Below the pieces are notes generated by a model that searched no databases, was not told the DNA's origin, and was given only the letters and a program-made list of their open reading frames with translations. The translations under genes and the position numbers were made by a program. A stretch of 64,000 bases of DNA from Actinopolyspora alba (GTDB taxonomy: Bacteria; Actinomycetota; Actinomycetes; Mycobacteriales; Pseudonocardiaceae): NCBI RefSeq assembly GCF_900112765.1, contig NZ_FOMZ01000003.1, forward strand, positions 310,001-374,000, read 5' to 3'. Numbering within the stretch: position 1 is the stretch's first letter; each line of letters starts with the position of its first letter. Positions 8,253 through 17,122 of this stretch are shown one piece after another.

Positions 8253-9230
8253 TCAGCGAAGCGCGGTTGCCGGTCGGATCTCCCAGAGCGTCCACAGCGG
8301 GCGGTAGCCCTGGCGGTGCCAGAACACCGGGGACAACGGGTTCGCCGGGTTGTAGTAGAGATAGCTGCCCACCGCACCCGCGGCGGCGAAGTCGTCGTGG
8401 ACCAACGACATCAGTTCTCGCCCGATGCCGGTGCCCCGCTCCTCCTCGCGTACCGAGAGGCAGTTGACGTAACCCCAGAGCCCGTTGCCGAGCCGGTGTC
8501 CACTGTGGTGGTTGTCGGCGTCGACCCAGCCGCACTCGGCCAGTCCGACCGGGTTTCCGTCCCGTTCGGCCAACCAGACCGGGTCGCCGGACGGCGCGCC
8601 GTCCGCGCGGCGAATCCCGCGTGGTCCGCTCTTCGTGCGCAGTCGGACCGACACGGCGTCGCGCTTGAGTCCGGCCGCGCCGGAGCGCGGAACGGAGGCG
8701 CCGACGAGGGTGGCGTATTCGAGTTCGGCCATCGCCAGCTCCACCACACTGTCCACGTCGGCAGGCTCCGCCCGGCGCATTTTTACGGTACCAGACAGTT
8801 TCGTATCTACTGTAGCCACGGGCGTTCGTATCGCGAGGCACGACAACGGGGCGAAGCCGTGATCCAGCAGGGCGCGAGTCGCCGCCACGTCCCTGCTGGG
8901 CCAGGTGACCAGGCAGGAGGAGTCGTGCCCCGGCGCCCCCAGCTCGCCGAGCTGCCGCCGCAGCGCGTGCAGCAGTGCGTCCATGCCCTCTCCCGGGGCA
9001 TCGCCCAGCAGTGGGAACAGCTCGTAGGTCTCGGTGGTCGACCACAGGCTCGCCAGCGAGCCCGGTGGCTGGGTGGTGTGTGCCGTCAGTCCCGCCACCG
9101 GTTCACCACCGCGCAACCGGGCCATCACCGGTTCACCGCCGCGCGGTAGCGGGTAGGCGTCCGGCAGTGCCGGATCCAACCGGCGAAACCTCGCCTGCTG
9201 AATTTCCAGTAGTTCCTGAGCGCTGGTCAC
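8253..9230 (-). CDS. GNAT family N-acetyltransferase
   Basis: A 325-residue protein. The C-terminal GNAT domain (about 170-320) shows the acetyl-CoA-binding region VNCLSVREEERGTGIGRELMSLV and a terminal FWHRQGYRPLWTLWEIRP strand. The N-terminal half resembles a second, degenerate acetyltransferase module (QELLEIQQARFRRLDPALP onward), so this is probably a two-module GNAT with one active site. The substrate is unknown. The GTG start at 9230 has AAGGAAG about 13 nt upstream. It is read toward the ABC genes across a 44-bp gap and may be cotranscribed with them. Confidence 0.8.
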   Translation of the reverse strand: MTSAQELLEIQQARFRRLDPALPDAYPLPRGGEPVMARLRGGEPVAGLTAHTTQPPGSLASLWSTTETYELFPLLGDAPGEGMDALLHALRRQLGELGAPGHDSSCLVTWPSRDVAATRALLDHGFAPLSCLAIRTPVATVDTKLSGTVKMRRAEPADVDSVVELAMAELEYATLVGASVPRSGAAGLKRDAVSVRLRTKSGPRGIRRADGAPSGDPVWLAERDGNPVGLAECGWVDADNHHSGHRLGNGLWGYVNCLSVREEERGTGIGRELMSLVHDDFAAAGAVGSYLYYNPANPLSPVFWHRQGYRPLWTLWEIRPATALR

Positions 9231-9322
9231 GACCCTGCTGCGCTTCCTTCGTGGGATTCCGGTGGTTGTTGTCAAGGTCCGGTGGCGAAACACCGGTGCG
9301 ACGGGAGACGTCGCCTCGGTCG

Positions 9323-10192
9323 TTATGCCACGAGCTCGCACCGAAAGATCGCGGTTCCGGGCAGGGTTCTGCCGCGCAGCGGACTCCACTGCCCCCAGGT
9401 CTCGGTGAGATCGTCGGGCCATTCCGGTTCCACGAGGCCGCGGAGCCGGAACCCCGCGTCGTCGAGCTGGGTGATGTAGTCGCCCAGGGTCCGGTGGTGC
9501 TCGACATAGGTGGCCCTGCCGGTGCCGTTTATCTCCACGTAGGGGCTGCGGTCGAAGTAGGAGCCCACGGCGGTGAGCCCGTCCGGGCCGGGATCGTCCG
9601 GGAACACCCAGCGAATCGGGTGCGTCACCGCGAACACCCACAGTCCCCCGGGGCGCAGCGTGCGCGCCACCTCACGCATGACGGCTCCCGAGTCCGCCAC
9701 GAACGGCACGCCGCCGAACGCTGAGCAGGCGATGTCGAACGAGTCGGACGCGAAGGGCAGCATGTCGGCACTGGCCTGCACCACCGGGACGTGGATCCCG
9801 CTGCGCTCGTTGCCCGCGAGGGCGTGCCCCAACATGCCGCCGGAGATGTCGAGCCCCACCGGTCGTGCTCCCCGGGCGGCCAACCAGCGGGAGCAGGACG
9901 CCGCTCCGCAGCCGACCTCCAGTACGCGCGAGCCCTCGACGTCGCCGAGAAGTCGCGCCTCGCGCTCCCTGAGTCGTTCCGGGCACCACACGAACTCCGT
10001 GTCGCCCAGGAACGCGCCGTGTTCGGCCTGGTAGTCGTCCGCGTCGGCGTCCCACCACATTCTGCTCGCCGAACGGGACTCCGTGGCTCCGGCGGCGCGG
10101 TTGGCCACCCCGATCGTCCCGAGGATGCTCTCGGCGTTGCTGTGCTGGGACTCCGCCGCCTGCCCCGTCGGATCGGGTGCGGGATTGGTCAC
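9323..10192 (-). CDS. Class I SAM-dependent methyltransferase (Methyltransf_11)
   Basis: A 289-residue methyltransferase. Motif I is VLEVGCGAASCSRWLAARG, followed by VGLDISGGMLGHA (acidic residue contacting the SAM ribose), QASADMLPFASDSFD and REVARTLRPGGLWVFAVTHP (post-motif III). The family is widespread in actinobacteria with unknown small-molecule substrates. GTG 10192 is preferred over the adjacent in-frame ATG at 10195 because GGAGG (10198-10202) lies 5 nt from the GTG but only 2 nt from the ATG. The gene is divergent from rpsA. Confidence 0.85.
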   Translation of the reverse strand: MTNPAPDPTGQAAESQHSNAESILGTIGVANRAAGATESRSASRMWWDADADDYQAEHGAFLGDTEFVWCPERLREREARLLGDVEGSRVLEVGCGAASCSRWLAARGARPVGLDISGGMLGHALAGNERSGIHVPVVQASADMLPFASDSFDIACSAFGGVPFVADSGAVMREVARTLRPGGLWVFAVTHPIRWVFPDDPGPDGLTAVGSYFDRSPYVEINGTGRATYVEHHRTLGDYITQLDDAGFRLRGLVEPEWPDDLTETWGQWSPLRGRTLPGTAIFRCELVA

Positions 10193-10628
10193 CATCGCCT
10201 CCCTGGGAATCGTGTGGTGTGCGGTGCGTGCCGGTGCCGATCGCTTTCGGGAACCGCCGGGCGATTTGCCCCACGATCGCCGAGACGGGTACGCTATCGC
10301 TCGCACCAGGGGTCTGTCTCCGTCAGGGCCCGTGTTACCGCACGGCGCCGGAGCAGTCCGTTTTCGCGTGGTCCGTCCGCCCTCGGGATTCGTTCCGGAG
10401 CGGTCATTCTCGGAAGAACACCGCGCGGGAAGCCACCGTACGTGCTGCTTCCCGCCGGAAGCTGCGGCTTCCGGACGGAAGTGGAACGTCGGTGTGGTCG
10501 ACGGCGGTTCCCGCCGTTCCGTGGGGGCGCCTCGGCGGTAGCGGGGGTGGTCCGTGCGGAGCCGATCCGGGTGCATGAGAACCTAGAGACTCGACAACCG
10601 ACCTACCCGTACCGGAGCAACCCACCTG
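10193..10628. other. Divergent intergenic region between methyltransferase and rpsA
   Basis: About 435 bp with no supported gene. It must contain the rpsA promoter and the 5' leader. A short self-complementary run around 10445-10480 (gcttcccgccggaag/cttccggacggaag) could form hairpins in the rpsA leader. No recognised riboswitch motif is seen. Confidence 0.5.
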
Positions 10629-12131
10629 ATGTCCACCGACACCACCACCGTCCCGACTGCAGCCGCCACCAAGCCGCAGGTCGCAGTGAACGACGTCGGG
10701 ACGGAGGAGGACTTCCTCGCCGCCGTCGACCAGACCATCAAGTACTTCAACGATGGCGACATCGTCGAAGGCACTATCGTCAAGGTCGACAAGGACGAGG
10801 TCCTGCTCGACATCGGCTACAAGACCGAGGGGGTCATCCCTTCCCGGGAGCTCTCCATCAAGCACGATGTCGACCCCGCCGAGGTCGTGGCCGTCGGCGA
10901 CTTTGTCGAGGCTCTTGTCCTGCAGAAGGAGGACAAGGAAGGCCGTCTGATCCTGTCCAAGAAGCGCGCGCAGTACGAACGTGCCTGGGGCACCATCGAG
11001 GACCTCAAGGAGAAGGACGAGCCCGTGCGCGGCTCCGTCATCGAGGTCGTCAAGGGTGGTCTCATCCTCGACATCGGCCTGCGTGGTTTCCTTCCCGCCT
11101 CGTTGGTGGAGATGCGGCGTGTCCGCGACCTGCAGCCCTATGTGGGCCGGGAGCTCGAAGCCAAGATCATCGAGCTGGACAAGAACCGCAACAACGTCGT
11201 GCTGTCCCGCCGTGCCTGGCTGGAGCAGACCCAGTCGGCCGTGCGCAGCGAGTTCCTCAACCAGCTGCAGAACGGCCAGGTCCGCAAGGGCGTCGTTTCC
11301 TCCATCGTCAACTTCGGTGCGTTCGTCGATCTGGGTGGGGTCGACGGACTGGTTCACGTCTCGGAGCTCTCCTGGAAGCACATCGATCACCCGAGTGAGG
11401 TGGTCGAGGTCGGCCAGGAGGTCACCGTCGAGGTGCTCGACGTGGACATGGACCGGGAGCGGGTCTCGCTGTCGCTGAAGGCGACGCAGGAGGACCCCTG
11501 GCGTCAGTTCGCCCGTACGCACGCGATCGGTCAGATCGTGCCGGGCAAGGTCACCAAGCTCGTGCCGTTCGGTGCTTTCGTCCGCGTCGACGAGGGCATC
11601 GAGGGGCTGGTCCACATCTCCGAGCTGGCCGAGCGCCACGTGGACATTCCCGAGCAGGTCGCGCAGGTCGGTGACGAGGTCATGGTCAAGGTCATCGACA
11701 TCGACCTGGAGCGCAGGCGCATCTCGCTGTCGCTGAAGCAGGCCAACGAGGGCTTCACGCCGGACTCGGACTTCGACCCGACGCAGTACGGCATGGCCGC
11801 CGAGTACGACAACGACGGCAACTACATCTACCCCGAGGGCTTCGACCCGGAGACCCAGGAGTGGCGCGAAGGCTACGAGACCCAGCGCGAGGAGTGGGAG
11901 CGGCAGTACGCCGAGGCCCTCGAGCGCTACGAGGCTCACATGCGCCAGGTCGCCAAGGCCGCCGAGGCCGACGCCGCCGCGGCTGCCGCCGGTGGCGAGG
12001 AGGAACAGCAGCAGCAGGAGGGCAACTACACCTCCGCCGCTCCCGCCGAGGAGGAAGAGCAGGAGCCGAGTGCGATGGCCAGTGACGCTCAGCTGGCCGC
12101 TCTCCGCGAGAAGCTCTCCGGTGGCGCGTGA
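10629..12131 (+). CDS. rpsA: 30S ribosomal protein S1
   Basis: A 500-residue ribosomal protein that binds mRNA and helps place it on the 30S subunit. Four S1/OB-fold repeats are visible: GDIVEGTIVKVDKDEVLLDIGYKTEGVIP (about 43-111), PVRGSVIEVVKGGLILDIGLRGFLP (about 128-195), GQVRKGVVSSIVNFGAFVDLGGVDGLVH (about 213-280) and GQIVPGKVTKLVPFGAFVRVDEGIEGLVH (about 298-367). An acidic Ala/Glu/Gln-rich tail of roughly 130 residues follows. Four repeats is the actinobacterial norm, against six in E. coli. A strong intrinsic terminator follows the gene. Confidence 0.97.
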   Translation: MSTDTTTVPTAAATKPQVAVNDVGTEEDFLAAVDQTIKYFNDGDIVEGTIVKVDKDEVLLDIGYKTEGVIPSRELSIKHDVDPAEVVAVGDFVEALVLQKEDKEGRLILSKKRAQYERAWGTIEDLKEKDEPVRGSVIEVVKGGLILDIGLRGFLPASLVEMRRVRDLQPYVGRELEAKIIELDKNRNNVVLSRRAWLEQTQSAVRSEFLNQLQNGQVRKGVVSSIVNFGAFVDLGGVDGLVHVSELSWKHIDHPSEVVEVGQEVTVEVLDVDMDRERVSLSLKATQEDPWRQFARTHAIGQIVPGKVTKLVPFGAFVRVDEGIEGLVHISELAERHVDIPEQVAQVGDEVMVKVIDIDLERRRISLSLKQANEGFTPDSDFDPTQYGMAAEYDNDGNYIYPEGFDPETQEWREGYETQREEWERQYAEALERYEAHMRQVAKAAEADAAAAAAGGEEEQQQQEGNYTSAAPAEEEEQEPSAMASDAQLAALREKLSGGA

Positions 12132-12165
12132 CCGCTAGTCCTGCGGCGAACGGCTGAAACCGTCG

Positions 12166-12206
12166 ACGGCCCCGCCCCTGTCGCGAACAGGGGCGGGGCC
12201 GTTTTT
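12166..12206 (+). terminator. Strong intrinsic terminator after rpsA
   Basis: Perfect 16-bp stem acggccccgcccctgt (12166-12181) / acaggggcggggccgt (12187-12202) with loop cgcga, then TTTTT. It starts 35 nt after the rpsA stop. Confidence 0.93.
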
Positions 12207-12286
12207 CGTCGCCCGCCCGGTCGGCTCGCTCCACCGTGCGGCGGACCGCTTCGGCATGGCCTGAACCGCCTGGCAGGATGAAGCCG

Positions 12287-13486
12287 ATGTTGCGCGTTGG
12301 TCTCACCGGAGGAATCGGTTCGGGCAAGTCGACGGTCGCCGACCGGTTGGCCGAACACGGCGCTCGCGTCATCGACGCGGACCGGATCTCCCGGGAAGTG
12401 GTCGCCGTCGGAACCGACGGGTTGGCCGAGATAGCCGCCCGTTTCGGCCCCGAGGTGCTGGATGCCGACGGCGCGCTGGATCGTGCCGCCATGGCGCGCC
12501 TCGTCTTCGGCGACGAGGCGGCCAGGAGCGACCTCAACGGCATCGTCCACCCCAGAGTCGCAGCGCGAACCGCCGAGCTGATGGCCGAAGCCGGTTCCGA
12601 TGCCATCGTGGTCCACGACGTACCGTTGCTCGTGGAGAACGGTTATCAGGCCGATTACCACCTCGTGATCATCGTTGACGCTCCGGTGGAGCAGCGAGTG
12701 CGGCGGCTCGTCGACCGCGGGCTGCCCGAGGAGGACGCCAGGGCCCGTATCGGGGCGCAGGCGAGCGAGGCGCAGCGCAGGGACGCTGCGGACATCTGGT
12801 TGGACAACGGTGCCGAGTTGGACCGGATCCGGTCGAGCGTGGACGAGCTCTGGCGGGAGCGGCTCGTGCCCTTCGAGGCCAACATCCGCTCCCGTAGCCC
12901 GCTACCGCTCAACGGGCCCCGAATCGTCGATCCGGACCCGGAATGGCCGCGCCGGGCGAGCAGGCTGCTGTCAAGAATCTCCAAGGCCGCCGGTGATTCC
13001 GCGCTCCGCGTGGATCACATCGGTTCGACCTCTGTGCCCGGCCTGCCCGCCAATGACGTGATCGACCTGCAGCTCACCGTGCGGAGTCTCGCCGAGGCGG
13101 AAGCGCTCGCCGAGCCGCTGGCCGAAGCGGGGATGCCCCTACTGCCCGGGGCCGACCCGGACGAGGTGCACCACCCTCAGCCGGATCCGGAACAGTGGCG
13201 CGATCGCACGCACGTCTCCGCCGACCCGGGACGGCGAGCGAAGCTGTACTCGCGGGTCGCGGGGACGGCCGACTGGCGGTTCGCACTGTTGTTTCCGGCC
13301 TGGCTCCGCGCCGATGACGCCGCTCGGCGGGAGTACGCCTCGATCAAACGCGATCTCGCGGCCCGGTTCGGCTCCGACCCCGATACGCGTCGCTACGTCG
13401 AGGCGAAGCGGCCCTGGTTCGAGCGGGCGCTGCCCCGCGCGGAGCGGTGGGCATCCGAGACCGGGTGGCAGCCACCGTCGTTGTGA
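12287..13486 (+). CDS. coaE: Dephospho-CoA kinase fused to a GrpB/UPF0157 domain
   Basis: The final step of CoA synthesis: ATP-dependent 3'-phosphorylation of dephospho-CoA. The N-terminal kinase (about 1-200) shows P-loop GLTGGIGSGKST, the DADRISREV segment and the VHDVPLLVE lid motif. The C-terminal half (about 210-395) is a GrpB/UPF0157 nucleotidyltransferase-like domain with VDHIGSTSVPGLPANDVIDLQL. This fused architecture also occurs in M. tuberculosis CoaE, where the C-terminal domain is thought to aid folding or regulation. ATG 12287 is chosen because AGG (12275-12277) lies 9 nt upstream and the protein then starts MLRVGLTGG; ATG 12278 is possible. Confidence 0.93.
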   Translation: MLRVGLTGGIGSGKSTVADRLAEHGARVIDADRISREVVAVGTDGLAEIAARFGPEVLDADGALDRAAMARLVFGDEAARSDLNGIVHPRVAARTAELMAEAGSDAIVVHDVPLLVENGYQADYHLVIIVDAPVEQRVRRLVDRGLPEEDARARIGAQASEAQRRDAADIWLDNGAELDRIRSSVDELWRERLVPFEANIRSRSPLPLNGPRIVDPDPEWPRRASRLLSRISKAAGDSALRVDHIGSTSVPGLPANDVIDLQLTVRSLAEAEALAEPLAEAGMPLLPGADPDEVHHPQPDPEQWRDRTHVSADPGRRAKLYSRVAGTADWRFALLFPAWLRADDAARREYASIKRDLAARFGSDPDTRRYVEAKRPWFERALPRAERWASETGWQPPSL

Positions 13487-13580
13487 GTCGTCCGGGCCCT
13501 TCCGGGAGCGTGTCGACGGGAAGCCGCATGCCTGCCTGCACTCGATCGGTTCCGGAGCATCCGCCCGAGCGCTGCTCCGG

Positions 13581-14099
13581 CTACCAAGCGGTGAACACGC
13601 CGCGGTAGGCCAACCACTGTTCGACATCCCGGTGCAGCCGGATCTCCTCGTAGATCCGGTGCACCGTACACACCGCCAGATCGGCTTCCTCCAGCGTGAG
13701 CATCCCGTCGCTGACCGCGGCGGCGAATTCCTCGGACTTGACGATTCGTGCGGCCCCGTGCTCGGGCACTTCCAGCCCCAGCAGCAGATCCGTCGTGATC
13801 CAGGAACGCGCGTCCCGGTCGATCCGGGCCGCTGTCAGCAGGCTGCCGTCCGGACGGGCGTGTCTGCTGCGGGGGCGATAGCGCGTCAGCCGCAGCCCGA
13901 GATCTGGCAGCAACCAGGTCACCTCGCTGCCGTGCACGGGGTCGTCGGGTGTGCTGCGTTCCAGGCACAACCCCCACCGCTCGAGATGGCAGTCGTCAAG
14001 TTGCTGGGTGATCCCGGAGCCCAGGTGTCGCTGCCCATTGGCGACATCGACGACTTCAACGTGTTGAGGAGTGATCACCGAACCCACGAACTCGACCAT
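13581..14099 (-). CDS. DUF402 (FomD-like) domain protein, divergent paralogue
   Basis: A 172-residue protein with the DUF402 fold. A beta-rich core (WGLCLERSTPDDPVHGSEVTWLLPDLGLRLTRY) is followed by TAARIDRDARSWITTDLLLGLEV and a C-terminal helical part ending in VHRIYEEIRLHRDVEQW. It parallels the next gene in order of elements but has lost the DI-acidic pattern seen there: ARI replaces VDIV, and TTDLLLGLEV replaces TVDLYLDVAV. FomD, the best-known DUF402 member, hydrolyses nucleotide-linked phosphonates; most actinobacterial members are uncharacterised. The start is ATG 14099; no clear SD, but the region upstream is AT-rich. Confidence 0.65.
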   Translation of the reverse strand: MVEFVGSVITPQHVEVVDVANGQRHLGSGITQQLDDCHLERWGLCLERSTPDDPVHGSEVTWLLPDLGLRLTRYRPRSRHARPDGSLLTAARIDRDARSWITTDLLLGLEVPEHGAARIVKSEEFAAAVSDGMLTLEEADLAVCTVHRIYEEIRLHRDVEQWLAYRGVFTAW

Positions 14100-14138
14100 A
14101 GCCGCGCGGAAACTGTGAAATGATCAACAATATGAATC

Positions 14139-14149
14139 CGTTACGTAAC
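14139..14149. promoter_or_regulatory. Palindrome in AT-rich upstream region
   Basis: gttacgtaac (14140-14149) is a perfect 10-bp palindrome. It lies about 40 nt upstream of the minus-strand DUF402 gene, in an unusually AT-rich stretch (about 14115-14155) for this genome. It is likely promoter or operator DNA; no regulator can be named. Confidence 0.35.
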
Positions 14150-14250
14150 TTTTGAGTGTTGTAGACGTCACGTTCGGGTTTCGTTCGACGGATTGCGAAG
14201 TTCGGCGGTTGTTCCGAGGGGTGGATACGTGTTGCCGTCCCCGGCCTCTG

Positions 14251-14802
14251 TCAACCGGTGTGCCGCCAGCTCAGCTCGATACCGAGGGTGTGCAACCACG
14301 CGGGCAGGTCGTACTCGTGCCGGGCCAGCCCGTCAACCACCCGGTGCGTGGCGTCCATCGCGCGCCGCGCGGTCTCGTCGTCCAACAGCTCCGCCCGCAG
14401 CGCGGTGACGAACTCGTCGCTGTCCAGCACCCGCGCCTCCTGCCGTTGCCTGACGGCGACGTCCAGGTACAGGTCGACGGTGCGCCAGCGGTGTTCCCCC
14501 GGCTCTATCCGCACTATGTCGACGTAGAAGTCCTGTTCCCTGTCGTGTCCCGGCCTCCGCCGGTAGTCACTGATACGCAGGTCCAGGTCGGGCAGCAGCC
14601 AGGACTCGAGGTACTCCAGCTCGGGGTGATCGATCACGGGACGTGCCATGTAGAGCCCGAACGGTTCCGCCCGGTACTCGTCCACCCGGCGCACCCGTTG
14701 TTTGGCGTCGGTGTTCGTGCGATCGGTCAGATCGAAAATCTCCACCTTCGGGGGATGAATCGGAAGCCCGAGGTCCGCGGCGATCTCCCGTTGCGTCGTC
14801 AC
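14251..14802 (-). CDS. DUF402 (FomD-like) domain protein
   Basis: A 183-residue DUF402 protein, the positional counterpart of Rv1632c beside uvrB. It contains PHPPKVEIFDLTDRTNTD, a beta core with LYMARPVIDHPELEYLESWLLPDLDLRISDY, the acidic motif YVDIVRIEPGEHRWRTVDLYLDVAV (typical metal-binding acids of the family) and a C-terminal helical segment. The function is unknown in actinobacteria; a phosphohydrolase role is plausible by analogy to FomD. ATG 14802 is used. It is divergent from uvrB across 95 bp. With the downstream paralogue it appears to be an old tandem duplication. Confidence 0.8.
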   Translation of the reverse strand: MTTQREIAADLGLPIHPPKVEIFDLTDRTNTDAKQRVRRVDEYRAEPFGLYMARPVIDHPELEYLESWLLPDLDLRISDYRRRPGHDREQDFYVDIVRIEPGEHRWRTVDLYLDVAVRQRQEARVLDSDEFVTALRAELLDDETARRAMDATHRVVDGLARHEYDLPAWLHTLGIELSWRHTG

Positions 14803-14897
14803 GGTGCCACTCTACGAGTTGAGGGGGGTCGCTGTCCGCATCCGAGCGCGATCCGAGTCGGCGGCGTGATGTCGTACCGGCCCCGTAAGCTGGGAGA

Positions 14898-17060
14898 GTG
14901 GCATTCGCGACTGAGTACCCCGTGCTGGCGCACTCCGAGTTCCGCCCGGTCGGTGAGATCCCGCGCAAGGACGGACGGTTCCGCGTCGTCAGTGATTACG
15001 AACCCGCCGGTGACCAACCGGAGGCGATCGATCAGCTCGAACGTCGGATCAACTCGGGCGAGACCGACGTGGTGCTGCTGGGAGCCACCGGTACCGGCAA
15101 GTCCGCCACCACCGCGTGGCTGATCGAACGGATCCAGCGCCCCACGCTGGTGATGGAGCCGAACAAGACGCTGGCCGCCCAGATGGCCAACGAACTGCGC
15201 GGGTTCTTCCCGGACAACGCCGTGGAGTACTTCGTCAGCTACTACGACTACTACCAACCGGAAGCCTACGTACCGCAGACCGACACCTACATCGAGAAGG
15301 ACTCCTCGGTCAACGAGGACGTCGAACGGTTGCGGCACTCTGCCACCTCCAACCTGCTCAGCAGGAGGGACTGCGTGGTGGTCTCCTCCGTGTCGTGCAT
15401 CTACGGTCTCGGTACGCCGCAGTCGTACCTGGATCGTTCGATCGCCCTGGAGGTCGGTGGGGAGATCGACCGCGACGTGCTGCTGCGCGCCCTGGTGGAC
15501 GTGCAGTACCAGCGCAACGACCTGGCTTTCCAGCGCGGCACCTTCCGCGTGCGCGGGGATACCGTCGAGGTCATCCCGGCCTACGAGGAACTCGCGGTAC
15601 GGGTGGAGTTCTTCGGTGACGAGATCGACAGGCTCTACTACCTGCACCCGCTGACGGGCGACGTGGTGCACGAGGTGCGTGACCTGCGTATCTTTCCGGC
15701 AACGCACTACGTGGCCGGGCCGGAGCGGATGGAACAGGCCATCCGCGGCATCGAGGAGGAGCTGACCGAACAGCTCGGCAAGTTGGAGCGCCAGAACAAG
15801 TTGCTGGAGGCGCAGCGACTGCGGATGCGCACCCAGTACGACATCGAGATGATGCGCCAGGTCGGGTTCTGCTCCGGTATCGAGAACTACTCACGGCACA
15901 TCGACGGTCGGGAGGCCGGTTCGGCCCCGGCCACGCTGCTCGACTACTTTCCCGAGGACTTTCTGCTGGTCATCGACGAGTCCCACGTGACGGTGCCGCA
16001 GATCGGCGGGATGTTCGAGGGCGACGCCTCGCGCAAACGCACCCTGGTCGACCACGGATTCCGACTGCCCAGCGCATTGGACAACAGGCCCCTCAAGTGG
16101 GAGGAGTTCGCCGATCGCATCGGTCAGTCGATGTACCTGTCGGCGACCCCGGGCAGTTACGAGATGCAGCGCTCCGGTGGAGAGTTCACCGAGCAGGTCA
16201 TCCGACCCACCGGGCTGGTCGATCCCGAAGTGGTCGTCAAACCGACCGAGGGGCAGATCGACGATCTGGTCGCCGAGGTGCGGCAACGTGCCGACCGGGA
16301 CGAACGGGTGCTGGTCACCACGCTGACCAAGAAAATGGCCGAGGACCTCACGGACTATCTGCTCGAACTCGGGATCCGGGTGAGGTACCTGCACTCGGAG
16401 GTGGACACCTTGCGACGGGTGGAGCTGTTGCGCCAGCTCCGGCTCGGTGAGTACGACGTGCTGGTCGGTATCAACCTGCTGCGTGAGGGGCTCGACCTGC
16501 CCGAGGTCTCACTGGTCTCGATCCTGGACGCGGACAAGGAGGGGTTCCTGCGGTCCGAGACCAGCTTGGTGCAGACCATCGGCCGTGCCGCCCGCAACGT
16601 CTCCGGGCAGGTGCACATGTACGCGGACGAGGTGACCGACTCGATGCGCCGGGCCATCGACGAGACCAACCGCAGGCGGGCCAAGCAGATCGCCTACAAC
16701 ACCGAGCACGGCATCGATCCGCAGCCGTTGCGCAAGCAGGTCGCCGACATTCTCGACCGGGTGTACTCGGAGTCGGAGGACACCGAGGATACCGTTCCGG
16801 AGGGTGGTTCCGGGCGCAACGCCTCGCGTGGCAAGAAACCCGGCGGGGAGACCGCGGCCACCACCAGCTCGGGTGTGCTCAAGGATCGCGACACCAAGTC
16901 GATGCCACGGGCGGAGCTGGCCGACCTGGTGCAGCAGCTCAACGACCAGATGATGAACGCGGCCAGGGAGTTGCAGTTCGAGCTCGCCGCGCGGTTGCGG
17001 GACGAGATCAATGATCTCAAGAAGGAGCTTCGGGCCATGGACGAAGCCGGTGTGAGCTGA
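14898..17060 (+). CDS. uvrB: Excinuclease ABC subunit B
   Basis: The damage-verifying helicase subunit of nucleotide excision repair, loaded by UvrA and recruiting UvrC. Visible elements: Walker [12 protein letters not shown] (about 62-72), a beta-hairpin region with [18 protein letters not shown]-like sequence (split here as [19 protein letters not shown]), the DEAD-like VIDESHVT, helicase motif V/VI region [27 protein letters not shown] and [11 protein letters not shown]-terminal UVR motif ([24 protein letters not shown]) binds UvrC. A low-complexity linker (about 635-665) separates helicase and UVR domains. The GTG start has GGGAG just upstream. Confidence 0.97.
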   Translation: MAFATEYPVLAHSEFRPVGEIPRKDGRFRVVSDYEPAGDQPEAIDQLERRINSGETDVVLLGATGTGKSATTAWLIERIQRPTLVMEPNKTLAAQMANELRGFFPDNAVEYFVSYYDYYQPEAYVPQTDTYIEKDSSVNEDVERLRHSATSNLLSRRDCVVVSSVSCIYGLGTPQSYLDRSIALEVGGEIDRDVLLRALVDVQYQRNDLAFQRGTFRVRGDTVEVIPAYEELAVRVEFFGDEIDRLYYLHPLTGDVVHEVRDLRIFPATHYVAGPERMEQAIRGIEEELTEQLGKLERQNKLLEAQRLRMRTQYDIEMMRQVGFCSGIENYSRHIDGREAGSAPATLLDYFPEDFLLVIDESHVTVPQIGGMFEGDASRKRTLVDHGFRLPSALDNRPLKWEEFADRIGQSMYLSATPGSYEMQRSGGEFTEQVIRPTGLVDPEVVVKPTEGQIDDLVAEVRQRADRDERVLVTTLTKKMAEDLTDYLLELGIRVRYLHSEVDTLRRVELLRQLRLGEYDVLVGINLLREGLDLPEVSLVSILDADKEGFLRSETSLVQTIGRAARNVSGQVHMYADEVTDSMRRAIDETNRRRAKQIAYNTEHGIDPQPLRKQVADILDRVYSESEDTEDTVPEGGSGRNASRGKKPGGETAATTSSGVLKDRDTKSMPRAELADLVQQLNDQMMNAARELQFELAARLRDEINDLKKELRAMDEAGVS

Positions 17061-17064
17061 ACCT

Positions 17065-17099
17065 CGCGGGGGACGGGTGGGACGTTCACTCGTCCCCGC
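17065..17099. terminator. Stem-loop between convergent uvrB and acyl-CoA dehydrogenase
   Basis: gcgggggacg pairs with cgtccccgc across a 15-nt loop, with one bulged G. It lies 5-40 nt after the uvrB stop and could serve both converging genes. There is no T tract. Confidence 0.4.
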
Positions 17100-17122
17100 C
17101 ACGGGACATCGGACTCCGTGGC

